Assembly: GCF_900215335.1 (NCBI RefSeq)
Contig: NZ_OCMT01000002.1
Location: 1,054,001 to 1,118,000, forward strand
Source of the DNA: Pedobacter xixiisoli
GTDB lineage: Bacteria > Bacteroidota > Bacteroidia > Sphingobacteriales > Sphingobacteriaceae
Direction: 5' to 3'
Length of the DNA stretch: 64,000 nt
Shown here: in pieces, positions 1-8,182 of the stretch
Layout of the letters: each line of letters opens with the position of its first letter
Position numbering within the stretch: the stretch's first letter is position 1
Notes under the pieces: generated by a model
What the model saw: only the letters and a program-made list of their open reading frames with translations
The model's database searches: none
Told to the model about the DNA's origin: nothing
Program-made: the position numbers and the translations under genes

Positions 1-930
1 CTCAACAGAGTGCGTCCTAACGGTAATATCTTCCGCTAATGCCTTTTGCAAGATACGCAAGTGTGGTGCTTCATCATGTTGTGCTTCTAACGCCTCCAAC
101 TCTTCTTTCCCTTTTAAAGTAAAGATCCTGATCCAAGCCTTAACATCGCTATCCGATGAATTTAACCAAAACTGGTAGTATCTATAAGGTGAAGTTTTTG
201 CCGGATCTAACCAAATGGCACCACTTTCTGTTTTACCAAATTTAGTGCCATCCGCCTTTTTAATCAACTGTGTAGTTAAAGCATAAGCAGTACCACGGTC
301 TTTTCTTCTAATCAATTCTGTTCCGGTAACAATGTTACCCCATTGATCAGAACCGCCCATTTGCAAAATGCAGTTATGGTGTTTCCACAAATAATAAAAA
401 TCGTAACCTTGAATTAATTGATAACTGAATTCGGTGAAAGAAAGTCCATTATCTCCTTCCAAACGCTTTTTCACGCTGTCCTTTGCCATCATGTAGTTCA
501 CTGTGATGTGTTTACCTACCTCACGAATGAAATCCAGAAAATTGAAATCCTTGAACCAGTCGCCGTTGTTAACCATTACGGCACCATTTCCGCCTTCTGC
601 AAAATTAAGAAATTTAGAAAGTTGCTTTTTCATTCCCGCAAGGTTATGAGCAACCATTTCTTCCGTTTGCAGATTGCGTTCGTCAGATTTTCCAGATGGA
701 TCACCCACCATGCCTGTTGCACCACCAACCAAAGCAACAGGTTTATGTCCCGCTCTCTGGAAATGGATTAACGTCATGATTTGAGTTAGATGTCCTACAT
801 GCAAAGAATCAGCTGTTGGGTCGAAACCAATATAGCCAGCACACATACCGTCATTCAGTTTCTGCTCAGTGTCGGGCATGATGTCATGTAACATGCCTCT
901 CCAACGTAATTCTTCTACAAAATTTTCCAT
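1..930 (-). CDS. tyrS: Tyrosyl-tRNA synthetase, 3' end cut by window edge
   Basis: Charges tRNA-Tyr with tyrosine in the cytoplasm. The first 310 codons are present, starting from an ATG whose complement is at 928-930; the stop lies outside the window, so about a quarter of a usual 420-430 residue TyrS is missing. Translation gives MENFVEEL, then the class I HIGH-type motif in the form HVGHL (about residue 48) and the second signature KFGKT (about residue 235). The protein is a normal bacterial TyrS; the missing part would be the S4-like C-terminal domain. The gene is transcribed out of the window, away from the next gene. Confidence 0.96.
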   Translation of the reverse strand, partial: MENFVEELRWRGMLHDIMPDTEQKLNDGMCAGYIGFDPTADSLHVGHLTQIMTLIHFQRAGHKPVALVGGATGMVGDPSGKSDERNLQTEEMVAHNLAGMKKQLSKFLNFAEGGNGAVMVNNGDWFKDFNFLDFIREVGKHITVNYMMAKDSVKKRLEGDNGLSFTEFSYQLIQGYDFYYLWKHHNCILQMGGSDQWGNIVTGTELIRRKDRGTAYALTTQLIKKADGTKFGKTESGAIWLDPAKTSPYRYYQFWLNSSDSDVKAWIRIFTLKGKEELEALEAQHDEAPHLRILQKALAEDITVRTHSVE

Positions 931-1041
931 CAGTTTTTTGTTTCTTTTGTGATGAAGCAATCAGTTTTTTCAAATTCCCTTCGGATTTCAAAAATCACGA
1001 TGGTTTCATCTTTAACGATTTTTCAAGGCGCAAAGATAACT

Positions 1042-1130
1042 TTTAGTTTTTTGGTTTTTCAGTTTTTTGGTTTTTTGGTTTCTTAGAAATACTCAACTAA
1101 CTAACAAAACAACCAAACGACTAACAATCT
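1042..1130. repeat. Low-complexity palindromic spacer (TTTTTTGG / CCAAA words)
   Basis: The spacer between tyrS and the next gene first reiterates TTTTTGG-type words and then runs into their rough complement (AACAAAACAACCAAAC), so the transcript could fold back imperfectly. It codes for nothing. It is one of several spacers in the window built from a repeated short word and its reverse complement. Confidence 0.5.
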
Positions 1131-1149
1131 ATATAGCTATATTTACGAT

Positions 1150-1821
1150 ATGAACTTCCTTTCGCATTTTTACTTCGACAGAAATACGCCAAACGCTAAC
1201 ATCGTTTTAGGAACTATTTTGCCGGACCTTTTAAAAAATGCCAACAAGAGCTGGAATGTTCATCCAGAGAAACATGCAGAATTATTTGAAAAAAATGGCC
1301 TAGACACTTTATTACAGGGCTGGAAAAGACATTTACAGGTAGATTTGTTATTTCATTCGTCAGATTTTTTCACTAGCAAAACTCAAGATTTAAAACAACT
1401 ACTTATCCCAATATTAAAAGATAGTCCAGTACGCCCATCTTTTTTAGCACATATTGGTGTAGAACTACTTTTAGACCATTTGCTCATCGAACATCAGCAA
1501 ATAGCCATTCATTCATTTTATGATAATTTGGATGCCGTCAAAGACGATGATTTAGCGGATTTTCTAAAAAACTGCAATATCGATGATACTGAACTTTTCT
1601 TCAAGTTTTTCAACGGTTTCAAATCTAGTAGATACTTGCTCAGCTATCAAAAACTAGAGAATATCAGCTTTGCTCTACAACGTATTTGCATGCGATTGTG
1701 GGAACATCCCTTTACGGAAAAAACGACTTATGATTTAACCTCAGTACTAGAATTTTACAAAATCCAATTAGAAATTGATTTTATGGTTATATTTGAAGAA
1801 ATCGAAATTCGATTGACCTAA
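1150..1821 (+). CDS. Acyl-carrier-protein phosphodiesterase-like protein (AcpH/DUF479 type)
   Basis: A 223-residue soluble protein without signal peptide. The N-terminus MNFLSHFYF, followed by a G-x-x-LPDLL segment, matches the opening of E. coli AcpH (MNFLAHLHL, then GNLLADF). An HLQVDLLFHSS segment near residue 62 corresponds to the conserved His/Asp-rich metal-site stretch of that family. AcpH removes the 4'-phosphopantetheine arm from acyl carrier protein. The rest is strongly diverged, as is usual for Bacteroidota members, so the activity is inferred. The stop is only 3 bases before the next gene, so the two are probably co-transcribed. An unrelated all-helical protein is possible but less likely. 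Confidence 0.6.
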   Translation: MNFLSHFYFDRNTPNANIVLGTILPDLLKNANKSWNVHPEKHAELFEKNGLDTLLQGWKRHLQVDLLFHSSDFFTSKTQDLKQLLIPILKDSPVRPSFLAHIGVELLLDHLLIEHQQIAIHSFYDNLDAVKDDDLADFLKNCNIDDTELFFKFFNGFKSSRYLLSYQKLENISFALQRICMRLWEHPFTEKTTYDLTSVLEFYKIQLEIDFMVIFEEIEIRLT

Positions 1822-1824
1822 CCT

Positions 1825-2907
1825 ATGCGTAAACATCTACTACTTATCCTTTTATCTGTCGCTGCTACCTCGGCAAATGCGCAAAGAAAATACAGTAACG
1901 AGTTCCTCAACATCGGTGTGGGCTCTACAGCGTTTGGCTTATCGGGTTCTGTAGTGGCAAGCGTAAACGACGTAACAGCTGGCTACTGGAATCCTGCTGG
2001 TTTGGCCCGTATGGAAACCCCTCGACAAGTGAGTTTTATGCACTCCGAATATTTTGCGGGTATTGCCAAGTACGACTACGGTTCGTTCGCCACTTCGGTG
2101 CAAGACAACACTGCTGTAATTGGCGCATCTGTTTTAAGATTTGGTGTAGATGATATTCCTGATACTTCTGAATTAATTGATGCCGATGGAAATATCAATT
2201 ACGATAGAGTGAAGAAATTTTCTGCCGCAGATTATGCGTTTATCTTTTCTTATGCCCGTAAAAAAGGCAAAAATGGCATTGGAGCAGGTGACGGTTTAAG
2301 TTATGGAGCCAATGTTAAGGTCATCCACCGTTTGGTTGGCGAGTACGGTAAATCTTGGGGCTTTGGTTTAGATGCTGGTGTGCAATACCAAAAAGGAAAA
2401 TGGAAATTTGCCGCAGTTGGAAAAGACATTACTTCTACCTTCAACTCGTGGAGCTATAATGCCGACAAACTTTCTACCGTTTACGCTACCACAGGCAACG
2501 ATATCCCTAAAAGCTCTACAGAAACCACCATGCCTCGCATTATTTTAGGTGTAGCTTACGATACAGCGTTAAGCGAAAAATTCAACATCATGGCCGAAAC
2601 CAACATCAATTTAACTACTGATGGACAAAGAAACGTGTTGGTAAGTGCCGACCCTGTTAGTGCCGACCCAACTGTTGGTCTCTCGGTTGATTTCAAGAAA
2701 ACCATTTTTTTACGTGGCGGAGTAGGTAATATTCAAAAGTCTACAGATTTTACAGGCAAACAAATTTACACCTATCAACCTAATATGGGTGTAGGTATTA
2801 AAATAAAGAATTTCTCTTTAGACTATGCGTTAACCAACGTTGGCAACAGCTCTGACGCACTTTACAGCAACGTTTTTTCTATCAGATTAGATTTCGAAGC
2901 CAAGTAA
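1825..2907 (+). CDS. PorV/PorQ family outer membrane beta-barrel protein
   Basis: A 360-residue exported protein with a signal peptide (first 19 residues, ending in SANAQ). The mature N-terminus reads FLNIGVGSTAFGLSGS, then VNDVTAGYWNPAGLA (about residues 46-60), the hallmark of PorV/PorQ proteins, which are FadL-like barrels linked to the type IX secretion system in Bacteroidota. The remainder alternates short beta strands and glycine-rich turns and ends in an aromatic strand (FSIRLDF). PorV itself shuttles secreted cargo to the attachment machinery, but the family has many paralogues and no other T9SS gene is nearby. The family is therefore secure and the exact role is not. Confidence 0.85.
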   Translation: MRKHLLLILLSVAATSANAQRKYSNEFLNIGVGSTAFGLSGSVVASVNDVTAGYWNPAGLARMETPRQVSFMHSEYFAGIAKYDYGSFATSVQDNTAVIGASVLRFGVDDIPDTSELIDADGNINYDRVKKFSAADYAFIFSYARKKGKNGIGAGDGLSYGANVKVIHRLVGEYGKSWGFGLDAGVQYQKGKWKFAAVGKDITSTFNSWSYNADKLSTVYATTGNDIPKSSTETTMPRIILGVAYDTALSEKFNIMAETNINLTTDGQRNVLVSADPVSADPTVGLSVDFKKTIFLRGGVGNIQKSTDFTGKQIYTYQPNMGVGIKIKNFSLDYALTNVGNSSDALYSNVFSIRLDFEAK

Positions 2908-2998
2908 TTTAATTTTTTGAAAAGCAAGAGCTGAGCTACGATTTACGTTAGCCCTGCTTTACATTTCAATTTTTTTGCTGGCATTGCCTTTTCATCAT

Positions 2999-3062
2999 TG
3001 TCATGCTGAGTTTATCGAAGCATCTATTAGCAACAATCCTTCGACAGGTTCAAGGATGACAC
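2999..3062. repeat. Imperfect palindromic element, TGTCATGCTGAG type
   Basis: In the 405-base gene-free stretch 2908-3312, a left arm starting TGTCATGCTGAG and containing TCGAAGCATC is mirrored by a right arm containing CCTTCGACAGGTTCAAGG and ending GGATGACA. The arms are complementary over most of their length with small mismatches. Similar intergenic palindromes are common in Bacteroidota genomes. The open frame running across this spacer has no protein-like composition and is not a gene. Confidence 0.75.
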
Positions 3063-3118
3063 CTGCAAAAAAGATTTACATTTCAATCAGGTTTAAAAAC
3101 AAACTGCATTGCTCTAAA

Positions 3119-3209
3119 AACACCCCGCCCGCTGGGCACCTCTCTACAACAGGGGAAGGTATGATGCAATTTCCCTCTTGTAGAGGGGGTGGTCGAAGAC
3201 CGGGGTGTT
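3119..3209. repeat. Long GC-rich palindromic element (AACACCCCG ends)
   Basis: A second palindrome in the same spacer. The outer ends AACACCCCG and CGGGGTGTT are perfect inverted repeats 73 bases apart. Inside them, CCTCTCTACAACAGGGGAA faces TTCCCTCTTGTAGAGGG. The GC content stands out against the AT-rich surroundings. The element would form a long hairpin or cruciform and looks like a small non-autonomous repeat of the REP or MITE kind. No transposase or RAYT gene is nearby. Confidence 0.75.
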
Positions 3210-3312
3210 CTATAAATACTAGTGCTTATTTCAAACCACTGAATAAAAACAACTTTTTAATGACAGGCTAATCTATTCTCTCTGCTAAATTTGTTATCAA
3301 ACCCCTAACATC

Positions 3313-4326
3313 ATGAAAGCAGTAGGATTTAAAACTTCCCTCCCAATAGCATCACCAAATAGTTTTATTGATTTTGAAATCGAAAAACCAACTCCAAAAG
3401 GACACGAACTTTTGGTGAAAATAAATGCCATTGCAGTAAATCCAGTAGATTATAAAATAAGACAGAACTCCGCAAAAGATACAGAACTTGCCGAACCTAA
3501 AATCATCGGTTGGGATGCTTGCGGTATAATCGAAGCCATAGGAAACGAGGTTTCTTTATTTAAAGTTGGCGATGAAGTTTATTACGCAGGCGACATTACC
3601 AAAGCCGGCTGCAATGCAGAATATCAAGTAATAGATGAGCGAATTGTAGGTAAAAAACCTAAGAGTTTAAGTAATGAAGCTGCCGCAGCAATGCCGCTCG
3701 CCACCCTTACCGCATGGGAAATTCTTTTTGACAGAATTCGTATCAGCACAGAGAAGGACAAAGGCAAAACTCTACTAATTATTGCTGGCGCAGGAGGTGT
3801 AGGTTCTATCGCTATTCAGTTGGCGAAAAAAATAGCAGGTTTAAAAGTTATCGCCACCGCATCAAGACCTGAAAGTATCGAATGGTGCAAGCACATGGGT
3901 GCCGACGTGGTGGTTAATCATAAAAATCTGACAGAAGAAGTTAGAAATGCAGGACTTCAATACGTAGATTTTATTGTAGATTTTGTAGATGCCAATGCCT
4001 ACTGGGACGAAATGGTAGAACTCATCAAACCACAAGGACACATTGCTTCTATTACAGGTAGCGCCACGCCAATTGCGTTAAATAAGTTAAAAACTAAAAG
4101 TGCTAGCTTCTCTTGGGAATTTATGTACACTCGCTCAAGCTTTCAGACAGAAGACATGATTGAGCAACATCACATTTTAAACAAAGTAGCTGATTTAATT
4201 GATGAGGGAGTATTAGTACATACTTTGACCCAAACGCTAGATGGCCTTTCTGCTGAAACTTTAAAACTAGCTCATGAACAGCTAGAGTCCGGAACTACAA
4301 TTGGTAAATTGGCGATTAAATTGTAG
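3313..4326 (+). CDS. Zinc-type alcohol dehydrogenase-like (MDR) NAD(P)H oxidoreductase
   Basis: A 337-residue medium-chain dehydrogenase/reductase. The N-terminal GroES-like domain (to about residue 130) contains VNPVDYKIR and GWDACGIIEAIG. The Rossmann domain carries the glycine motif AGAGGVGS (about residues 158-165). There is no cluster of catalytic zinc ligands, so it belongs to the quinone oxidoreductase-like, zinc-independent branch annotated as 'zinc-binding alcohol dehydrogenase family'. It probably reduces quinones or enones with NADPH; the substrate cannot be read from sequence. It stands alone between two repeat-filled spacers. Confidence 0.85.
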   Translation: MKAVGFKTSLPIASPNSFIDFEIEKPTPKGHELLVKINAIAVNPVDYKIRQNSAKDTELAEPKIIGWDACGIIEAIGNEVSLFKVGDEVYYAGDITKAGCNAEYQVIDERIVGKKPKSLSNEAAAAMPLATLTAWEILFDRIRISTEKDKGKTLLIIAGAGGVGSIAIQLAKKIAGLKVIATASRPESIEWCKHMGADVVVNHKNLTEEVRNAGLQYVDFIVDFVDANAYWDEMVELIKPQGHIASITGSATPIALNKLKTKSASFSWEFMYTRSSFQTEDMIEQHHILNKVADLIDEGVLVHTLTQTLDGLSAETLKLAHEQLESGTTIGKLAIKL

Positions 4327-4331
4327 TGAAA

Positions 4332-4417
4332 TCGTCATTGCGAGGTACGAAGCAATCCAACAACTATTCGTTAACTATTAAAGCGAATTGAGATTGCTTC
4401 GTACCTCGCAATGACGA
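4332..4417. repeat. Dispersed palindromic repeat, family C, copy 1
   Basis: A perfect 26-bp inverted repeat: the arm beginning TCGTCATTGCGAGGTACGAA at 4332-4357 is mirrored at 4392-4417, with a 34-base loop. The same element recurs at 27715-27794 and 63104-63179. It starts 5 bases after the stop codon of the upstream gene and could act as a 3' mRNA stem. It lies in the 300-base gene-free stretch 4327-4626, which otherwise holds only a second palindrome. Confidence 0.9.
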
Positions 4418-4461
4418 CAAAATCTTATATCTTATTTTAACGTGAGTTTTGGGTCTTGATT

Positions 4462-4557
4462 CGTCATTTCGACCGCAGCAAAGCGAGTGGAGAAATCTTT
4501 GAATATATATTTGTTCCAATTATGCTTAAGGATCTCTCCACTTCGGTCGAGATGACG
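4462..4557. repeat. Palindromic element, CGTCATTTCGACCG type
   Basis: The left arm CGTCATTTCGACCG followed by AGTGGAGAAATC is mirrored by GATCTCTCCACTTCGG followed by TCGAGATGACG. The left arm carries about 10 extra bases in its middle, so the palindrome has a bulge. The outer CGTCAT/ATGACG ends are the same as those of repeat family C, which suggests a shared end signal even though the interior differs. Confidence 0.75.
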
Positions 4558-4626
4558 GCAGTTCTACTTCTTGATGCAAATTAAGTAATCGAAAAACAGA
4601 GCAAAATATCCAAAGCTCACGTTATT

Positions 4627-5004
4627 TTAAGAACATTTTGGGCATAATCCCGAAAGTGTAAAATTTACTTCTTTAACTTGATATTGCTTTGGAAGTTTAA
4701 AAGTTGGCTCAACATCTTCCAAGCAAGTTACAGATTTACATTTTTCGCAGCTAAAATGAACATGATTATGGTGGTGTTGCTTTTCACAATCGTGGCATTC
4801 AGCATATTTGATTACGCCATCTACATTTACAATTCTATGTACAGAACCCTCTTCTACCAATCTGTCTAACACACGGTAAATGGTAACCCTGTCACACAAA
4901 TCGTTTAAAGCAGCCTGTATTTCTGTATGCGACAATGCCACTTCAGAACTATGAATTAACTTTTTGATTTCTGTTTTTGCTACGGTATTTCTTGCAACTT
5001 TCAT
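4627..5004 (-). CDS. Fur-family metal-responsive transcriptional regulator
   Basis: A 125-residue DNA-binding repressor of the Fur superfamily. The winged helix occupies the first 75 residues, with recognition helix DRVTIYRVLDRL (about 38-49). The dimerisation half has the metal-rich run HHHNHVHF and two CxxC pairs (about residues 86/89 and 121/124) that would hold the structural zinc. Whether it senses iron, zinc or peroxide cannot be decided. I chose the ATG at 5004 (MKVARNT) over an ATG 18 bases upstream because a TATATTTG promoter box lies at 5012-5019, so the longer form would start inside or before the promoter. The resulting mRNA would have almost no leader. Confidence 0.88.
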   Translation of the reverse strand: MKVARNTVAKTEIKKLIHSSEVALSHTEIQAALNDLCDRVTIYRVLDRLVEEGSVHRIVNVDGVIKYAECHDCEKQHHHNHVHFSCEKCKSVTCLEDVEPTFKLPKQYQVKEVNFTLSGLCPKCS

Positions 5005-5011
5005 ACGATTA

Positions 5012-5038
5012 CAAATATACAAAAATCTAAAGCATCAA
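5012..5038 (-). promoter_or_regulatory. Bacteroidota-type promoter of the Fur-family gene
   Basis: Read on the minus strand: TTG at 5036-5038, a 16-base spacer, then TATATTTG at 5012-5019, a full match to the -7 consensus TANNTTTG. Only 7 bases separate the box from the ATG, so transcription should begin within a few bases of the start codon. Confidence 0.6.
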
Positions 5039-5081
5039 ATATTTAATGGCTTAAAGCTATACTTTGTTATGATAAAAAGTA

Positions 5082-6044
5082 CTAGAAAAGGTTTTTGATG
5101 ATTTGCTCTGTAGTTAAACCTTCAGCTTCAGCTCTGTAGTTACGTACAATTCTATGGCGTAGAATACCTTCAGCTACTGCTTGCACATCTTCAATATCTG
5201 GAGAGTACTTACCAGAGATAGCCGCATGACATTTAGCACCTAAAACCAAAAACTGCGACGCTCTTGGACCAGCACCCCAAGAAATAAAATTATTGATTTC
5301 AGCAGTTGCAAACTCACTATTAGGACGGGTTTTGGCTACCAATTTTACCGCATACTCCAATACATTATCCGTTACTGGAATATTACGAATCAGTTTTTGA
5401 AAATACTGAATCTCACTAGCACTAATGATTTTTTGCAGCTCTACTTTTTGATTGCTCGTGGTATTTTTCACAATCGTTAACTCATCAGCAAACGCTGGAT
5501 AATCTAGCGAAATATTGAACATAAAGCGGTCCAGCTGTGCTTCTGGCAACGGGTAAGTTCCCTCCTGCTCAATTGGGTTTTGTGTAGCTAGAACAAAGAA
5601 GGGTTGAGGCAAACCATGAGTTACTCCGGCAGCGGTAACTGCTTTTTCTTGCATAGCCTCCAATAAGGCAGCTTGTGTTTTAGGAGGCGTACGGTTAATC
5701 TCATCCGCTAAGATAATATTGGAAAATATTGGGCCTTTGATAAACTTAAACTGACGGTCCTCGCCTAAAATTTCTGCACCAATGATATCACTAGGCATTA
5801 AATCTGGCGTAAATTGAATACGGTTAAAATTAAGGTCTAGTACACCAGCCACGGTTTGCACCAATAAAGTTTTGGCTAATCCAGGTACACCTACTAACAA
5901 ACAATGCCCATTGCTAAAAATAGCAATGAGCACTGATTTTACAATTTCGTCCTGTCCAATTACGACTTTACCGATTTCGGCATGTATATTTCTAAATGAT
6001 TGATGCAGGGCATCAACGGCTTCAACCTCATTTTTAAACTGCAT
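5082..6044 (-). CDS. MoxR-family AAA+ ATPase
   Basis: A 320-residue AAA+ ATPase with Walker A GVPGLAKT (about residues 52-59), Walker B IILADEINR (about 110-118), sensor TQNPIEQEGTYPLPEAQ and the C-terminal lid. MoxR proteins act as chaperone-like ATPases that mature metalloenzymes or cell-surface complexes, often with a VWA/DUF58 partner. No such partner lies beside this copy. It follows the SurA-like gene with a 3-base gap and is surely co-transcribed with it, which ties it to envelope protein biogenesis. Confidence 0.93.
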   Translation of the reverse strand: MQFKNEVEAVDALHQSFRNIHAEIGKVVIGQDEIVKSVLIAIFSNGHCLLVGVPGLAKTLLVQTVAGVLDLNFNRIQFTPDLMPSDIIGAEILGEDRQFKFIKGPIFSNIILADEINRTPPKTQAALLEAMQEKAVTAAGVTHGLPQPFFVLATQNPIEQEGTYPLPEAQLDRFMFNISLDYPAFADELTIVKNTTSNQKVELQKIISASEIQYFQKLIRNIPVTDNVLEYAVKLVAKTRPNSEFATAEINNFISWGAGPRASQFLVLGAKCHAAISGKYSPDIEDVQAVAEGILRHRIVRNYRAEAEGLTTEQIIKNLF

Positions 6045-6047
6045 TGG

Positions 6048-7427
6048 CTACTTACTATCTTTATCCTTTTTAACCCAAAGTTTCAATTCGTCACAAGTTT
6101 CAAATTCGTCGTCAACCCTAATATAGGTAGTTTCTTTACGTTTTTCAAACCATTGGCTCATTACTTTCGATTCCTTTTCTCGTTGGGCTTGTTCTTTGAA
6201 TTTTGGATAATCTTGTTCTAAACTGGCTTTATGTGGCGCTATTTTAGATTTCAAGAAGAATATTTTATATCCAGATTTACCACTTTGCTGATCGTTAAAC
6301 TGAGTAGGTTTAGAAATCTCTCCAACTTTCATTGTATCTATTACCACAAACACAGACGGATCTAATTTCTCTACTGGCATAAATGTAGTTCTAGCAGTTT
6401 GGTTATCAGCATAAAGCATCATACCACCATTGTACTGAGTTTCTTTATTATCTGAATATAAAGATGCCGCTGTTGCAAACGGTAATTTTTTGCTCAATAA
6501 ATCTTGATAAATACTATCTGCCTTTGACTTAACACGCTCCAAGCTTTGTGGTGTATTTTGAGGACGCACCAAAATATGTCTTACATGAGATTGCTCACCT
6601 CTACGTTCTAAAACTTGCAAAATGTGATATCCATATTCTGTTTCAAATACTGGCGACATTTCTCCAGCCTTCAACTTAAATGCCCAAGCAGTAAATTCCT
6701 TTACCATGGTTTGTCTATCAATGAAACCATAATCTCCACCTTCAGAGGCAGAACCCGGATCTTCTGAATAAGATTTAGCTAAGAAGCCAAAATCCTCCCC
6801 ACTCTTTACACGTAAACGGATTGCTTCTAACTTATCGTAGTATTTCTGTTTCTCTGCTTTGGTTAATTTTGGCTGTAGTACAATTTCTCCAACCTCCACC
6901 TCGGCACCAATATCTGGCAAACTATCTTTAGGGTAAGTATCAAAATATTTTTTTACTTCTAAAGGAGTTACAGTTGTATTTTCGGTAATTTTTGCTTGCA
7001 TCTTTTGCGCAATCAAACCCTCCTTTACATCTGGGCGCATCTCATCTTTATACTGTAATAAAGATTTTTGCAAGAATTGTTCTAATTTTTCTTGTCCGCC
7101 CATACGTTGCGTTTGGTAGCGCATACGTTTATCCAATTCATCATCAACTTGACCTTCTTCCACAACAATAGAGTCTATTTCTGCTTGCTGTTTTAACAAC
7201 TTTTGCACTAGCATTTGTTGTAAAAAGTAACATTTTGCTTTTGGATCTGCAGGATTACCTTGATTTAAGTAAATAGCATATTGTTGGTTAAGATCAGACA
7301 ATAAAATAATATTGCTACCTACCACCGCTACTACTTTGTCCAAATTCGGCTTCGGCTGCGCTTTAACGCTCTCAACGTTCAAAAACAAGCATACTAAAAT
7401 ACTTGCTATTGATAAAATTCTCTTCAT
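6048..7427 (-). CDS. SurA-like periplasmic peptidyl-prolyl isomerase
   Basis: A 459-residue exported foldase. The signal peptide ends at VKAQ (residue 24). A SurA N-terminal helical domain follows (about 30-170), then a first parvulin-type segment around EVGEIVLQP and DPGSASEGGDYGFIDR, then a second beginning SHVRHILVRPQ (about 280-400), and a C-terminal helix. It assists folding of outer membrane proteins in the periplasm. It is the middle gene of a three-gene minus-strand run: a short PPIase relative 69 bases upstream and the MoxR ATPase 3 bases downstream. Confidence 0.92.
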   Translation of the reverse strand: MKRILSIASILVCLFLNVESVKAQPKPNLDKVVAVVGSNIILLSDLNQQYAIYLNQGNPADPKAKCYFLQQMLVQKLLKQQAEIDSIVVEEGQVDDELDKRMRYQTQRMGGQEKLEQFLQKSLLQYKDEMRPDVKEGLIAQKMQAKITENTTVTPLEVKKYFDTYPKDSLPDIGAEVEVGEIVLQPKLTKAEKQKYYDKLEAIRLRVKSGEDFGFLAKSYSEDPGSASEGGDYGFIDRQTMVKEFTAWAFKLKAGEMSPVFETEYGYHILQVLERRGEQSHVRHILVRPQNTPQSLERVKSKADSIYQDLLSKKLPFATAASLYSDNKETQYNGGMMLYADNQTARTTFMPVEKLDPSVFVVIDTMKVGEISKPTQFNDQQSGKSGYKIFFLKSKIAPHKASLEQDYPKFKEQAQREKESKVMSQWFEKRKETTYIRVDDEFETCDELKLWVKKDKDSK

Positions 7428-7496
7428 TAGTATGCTAATTCTGTTGTATAATTTGCAAAGTTAAAATTATTAGGCGTAGAAGCTAATTTAGCAGCT

Positions 7497-8087
7497 CTAT
7501 TGCTTAGTTAATTTCTTCAGCTCTGCTTGGTTAATTTTTATCTTGTACTTAGACCTTAAGCTATTTACCCATTCTGTTTCTAGTTGTTGTTGGTAATCTC
7601 CAACTACTTGTCCCCTTACTTCTTCAAACGGTTTGCCTTCGTAATTTTTAGCGTTGTTTGTGTAATAAGTTTTCAGTTTCTCATCGTCTTCTTGAGCTTT
7701 TCCCCATATTTTCTGCTCGCAAACGTTAAACATCAATACGCCTTCCCTATACTCATTCATGATGTAAGCATACTCAGGCGTATCTGCTGAAACTTTCTTT
7801 TGCGCTTTCAAGGCATCTTCATAGCCAGCAATTTCTTCCTTATAAGTTTCATCAGCATCCAACCCTAAAGATTTTGCTTCGGCAACTTTTAATTTAAAGT
7901 TGACGTACAAATCTAAATAGGCCGCCAATTCCTTTTGATTCAGGTTGGCTTGACCAGCATGATTCTTTTTATAAACCCAAAGAAACTCTTTGCTACTGAT
8001 GGGATTACTGTTTATTGTAGCGACGTTTTGAGCGTACAAAAAACCTCCCGCAGTAGTAAAAAACAGAACTAAAAAGACTTTCTTCAC
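7497..8087 (-). CDS. Parvulin-less SurA/PpiC-family exported protein
   Basis: A 196-residue protein with a signal peptide (to about residue 19). Residues 22-90 (VATINSNPISSKEFLWVYKK and following) look like the N-terminal part of the large Bacteroidota PpiC-type isomerases. Residues 105-190 (EYREGVLMFNV, WGKAQED, YKIKIN) look like the C-terminal end of the same proteins. The parvulin domains that normally lie between are absent, so it should have chaperone-like binding helices but no isomerase activity. The frame is clean and compact. It is first in the operon with the SurA-like and MoxR genes. The family parallel is from memory of such proteins, not from a search. Confidence 0.7.
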   Translation of the reverse strand: MKKVFLVLFFTTAGGFLYAQNVATINSNPISSKEFLWVYKKNHAGQANLNQKELAAYLDLYVNFKLKVAEAKSLGLDADETYKEEIAGYEDALKAQKKVSADTPEYAYIMNEYREGVLMFNVCEQKIWGKAQEDDEKLKTYYTNNAKNYEGKPFEEVRGQVVGDYQQQLETEWVNSLRSKYKIKINQAELKKLTKQ

Positions 8088-8182
8088 AAAAGATGCGTTT
8101 GTTAATTAATGGATAAAAGTAATAATTTAAGGTGCTATAATAAGATATTTAACTAATTTTAACAGAAATTTTTTCTATAAAA

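Noticed and set aside
418..771. A 117-codon plus-strand frame inside tyrS
   Set aside because: It is antisense to a well-supported synthetase and shows no domain; it is a shadow of the real frame.
2975..3271. A 98-codon open frame in the spacer after the PorV/PorQ-like gene
   Set aside because: It runs through two palindromic repeats, its composition is not protein-like and it has no recognisable start context.
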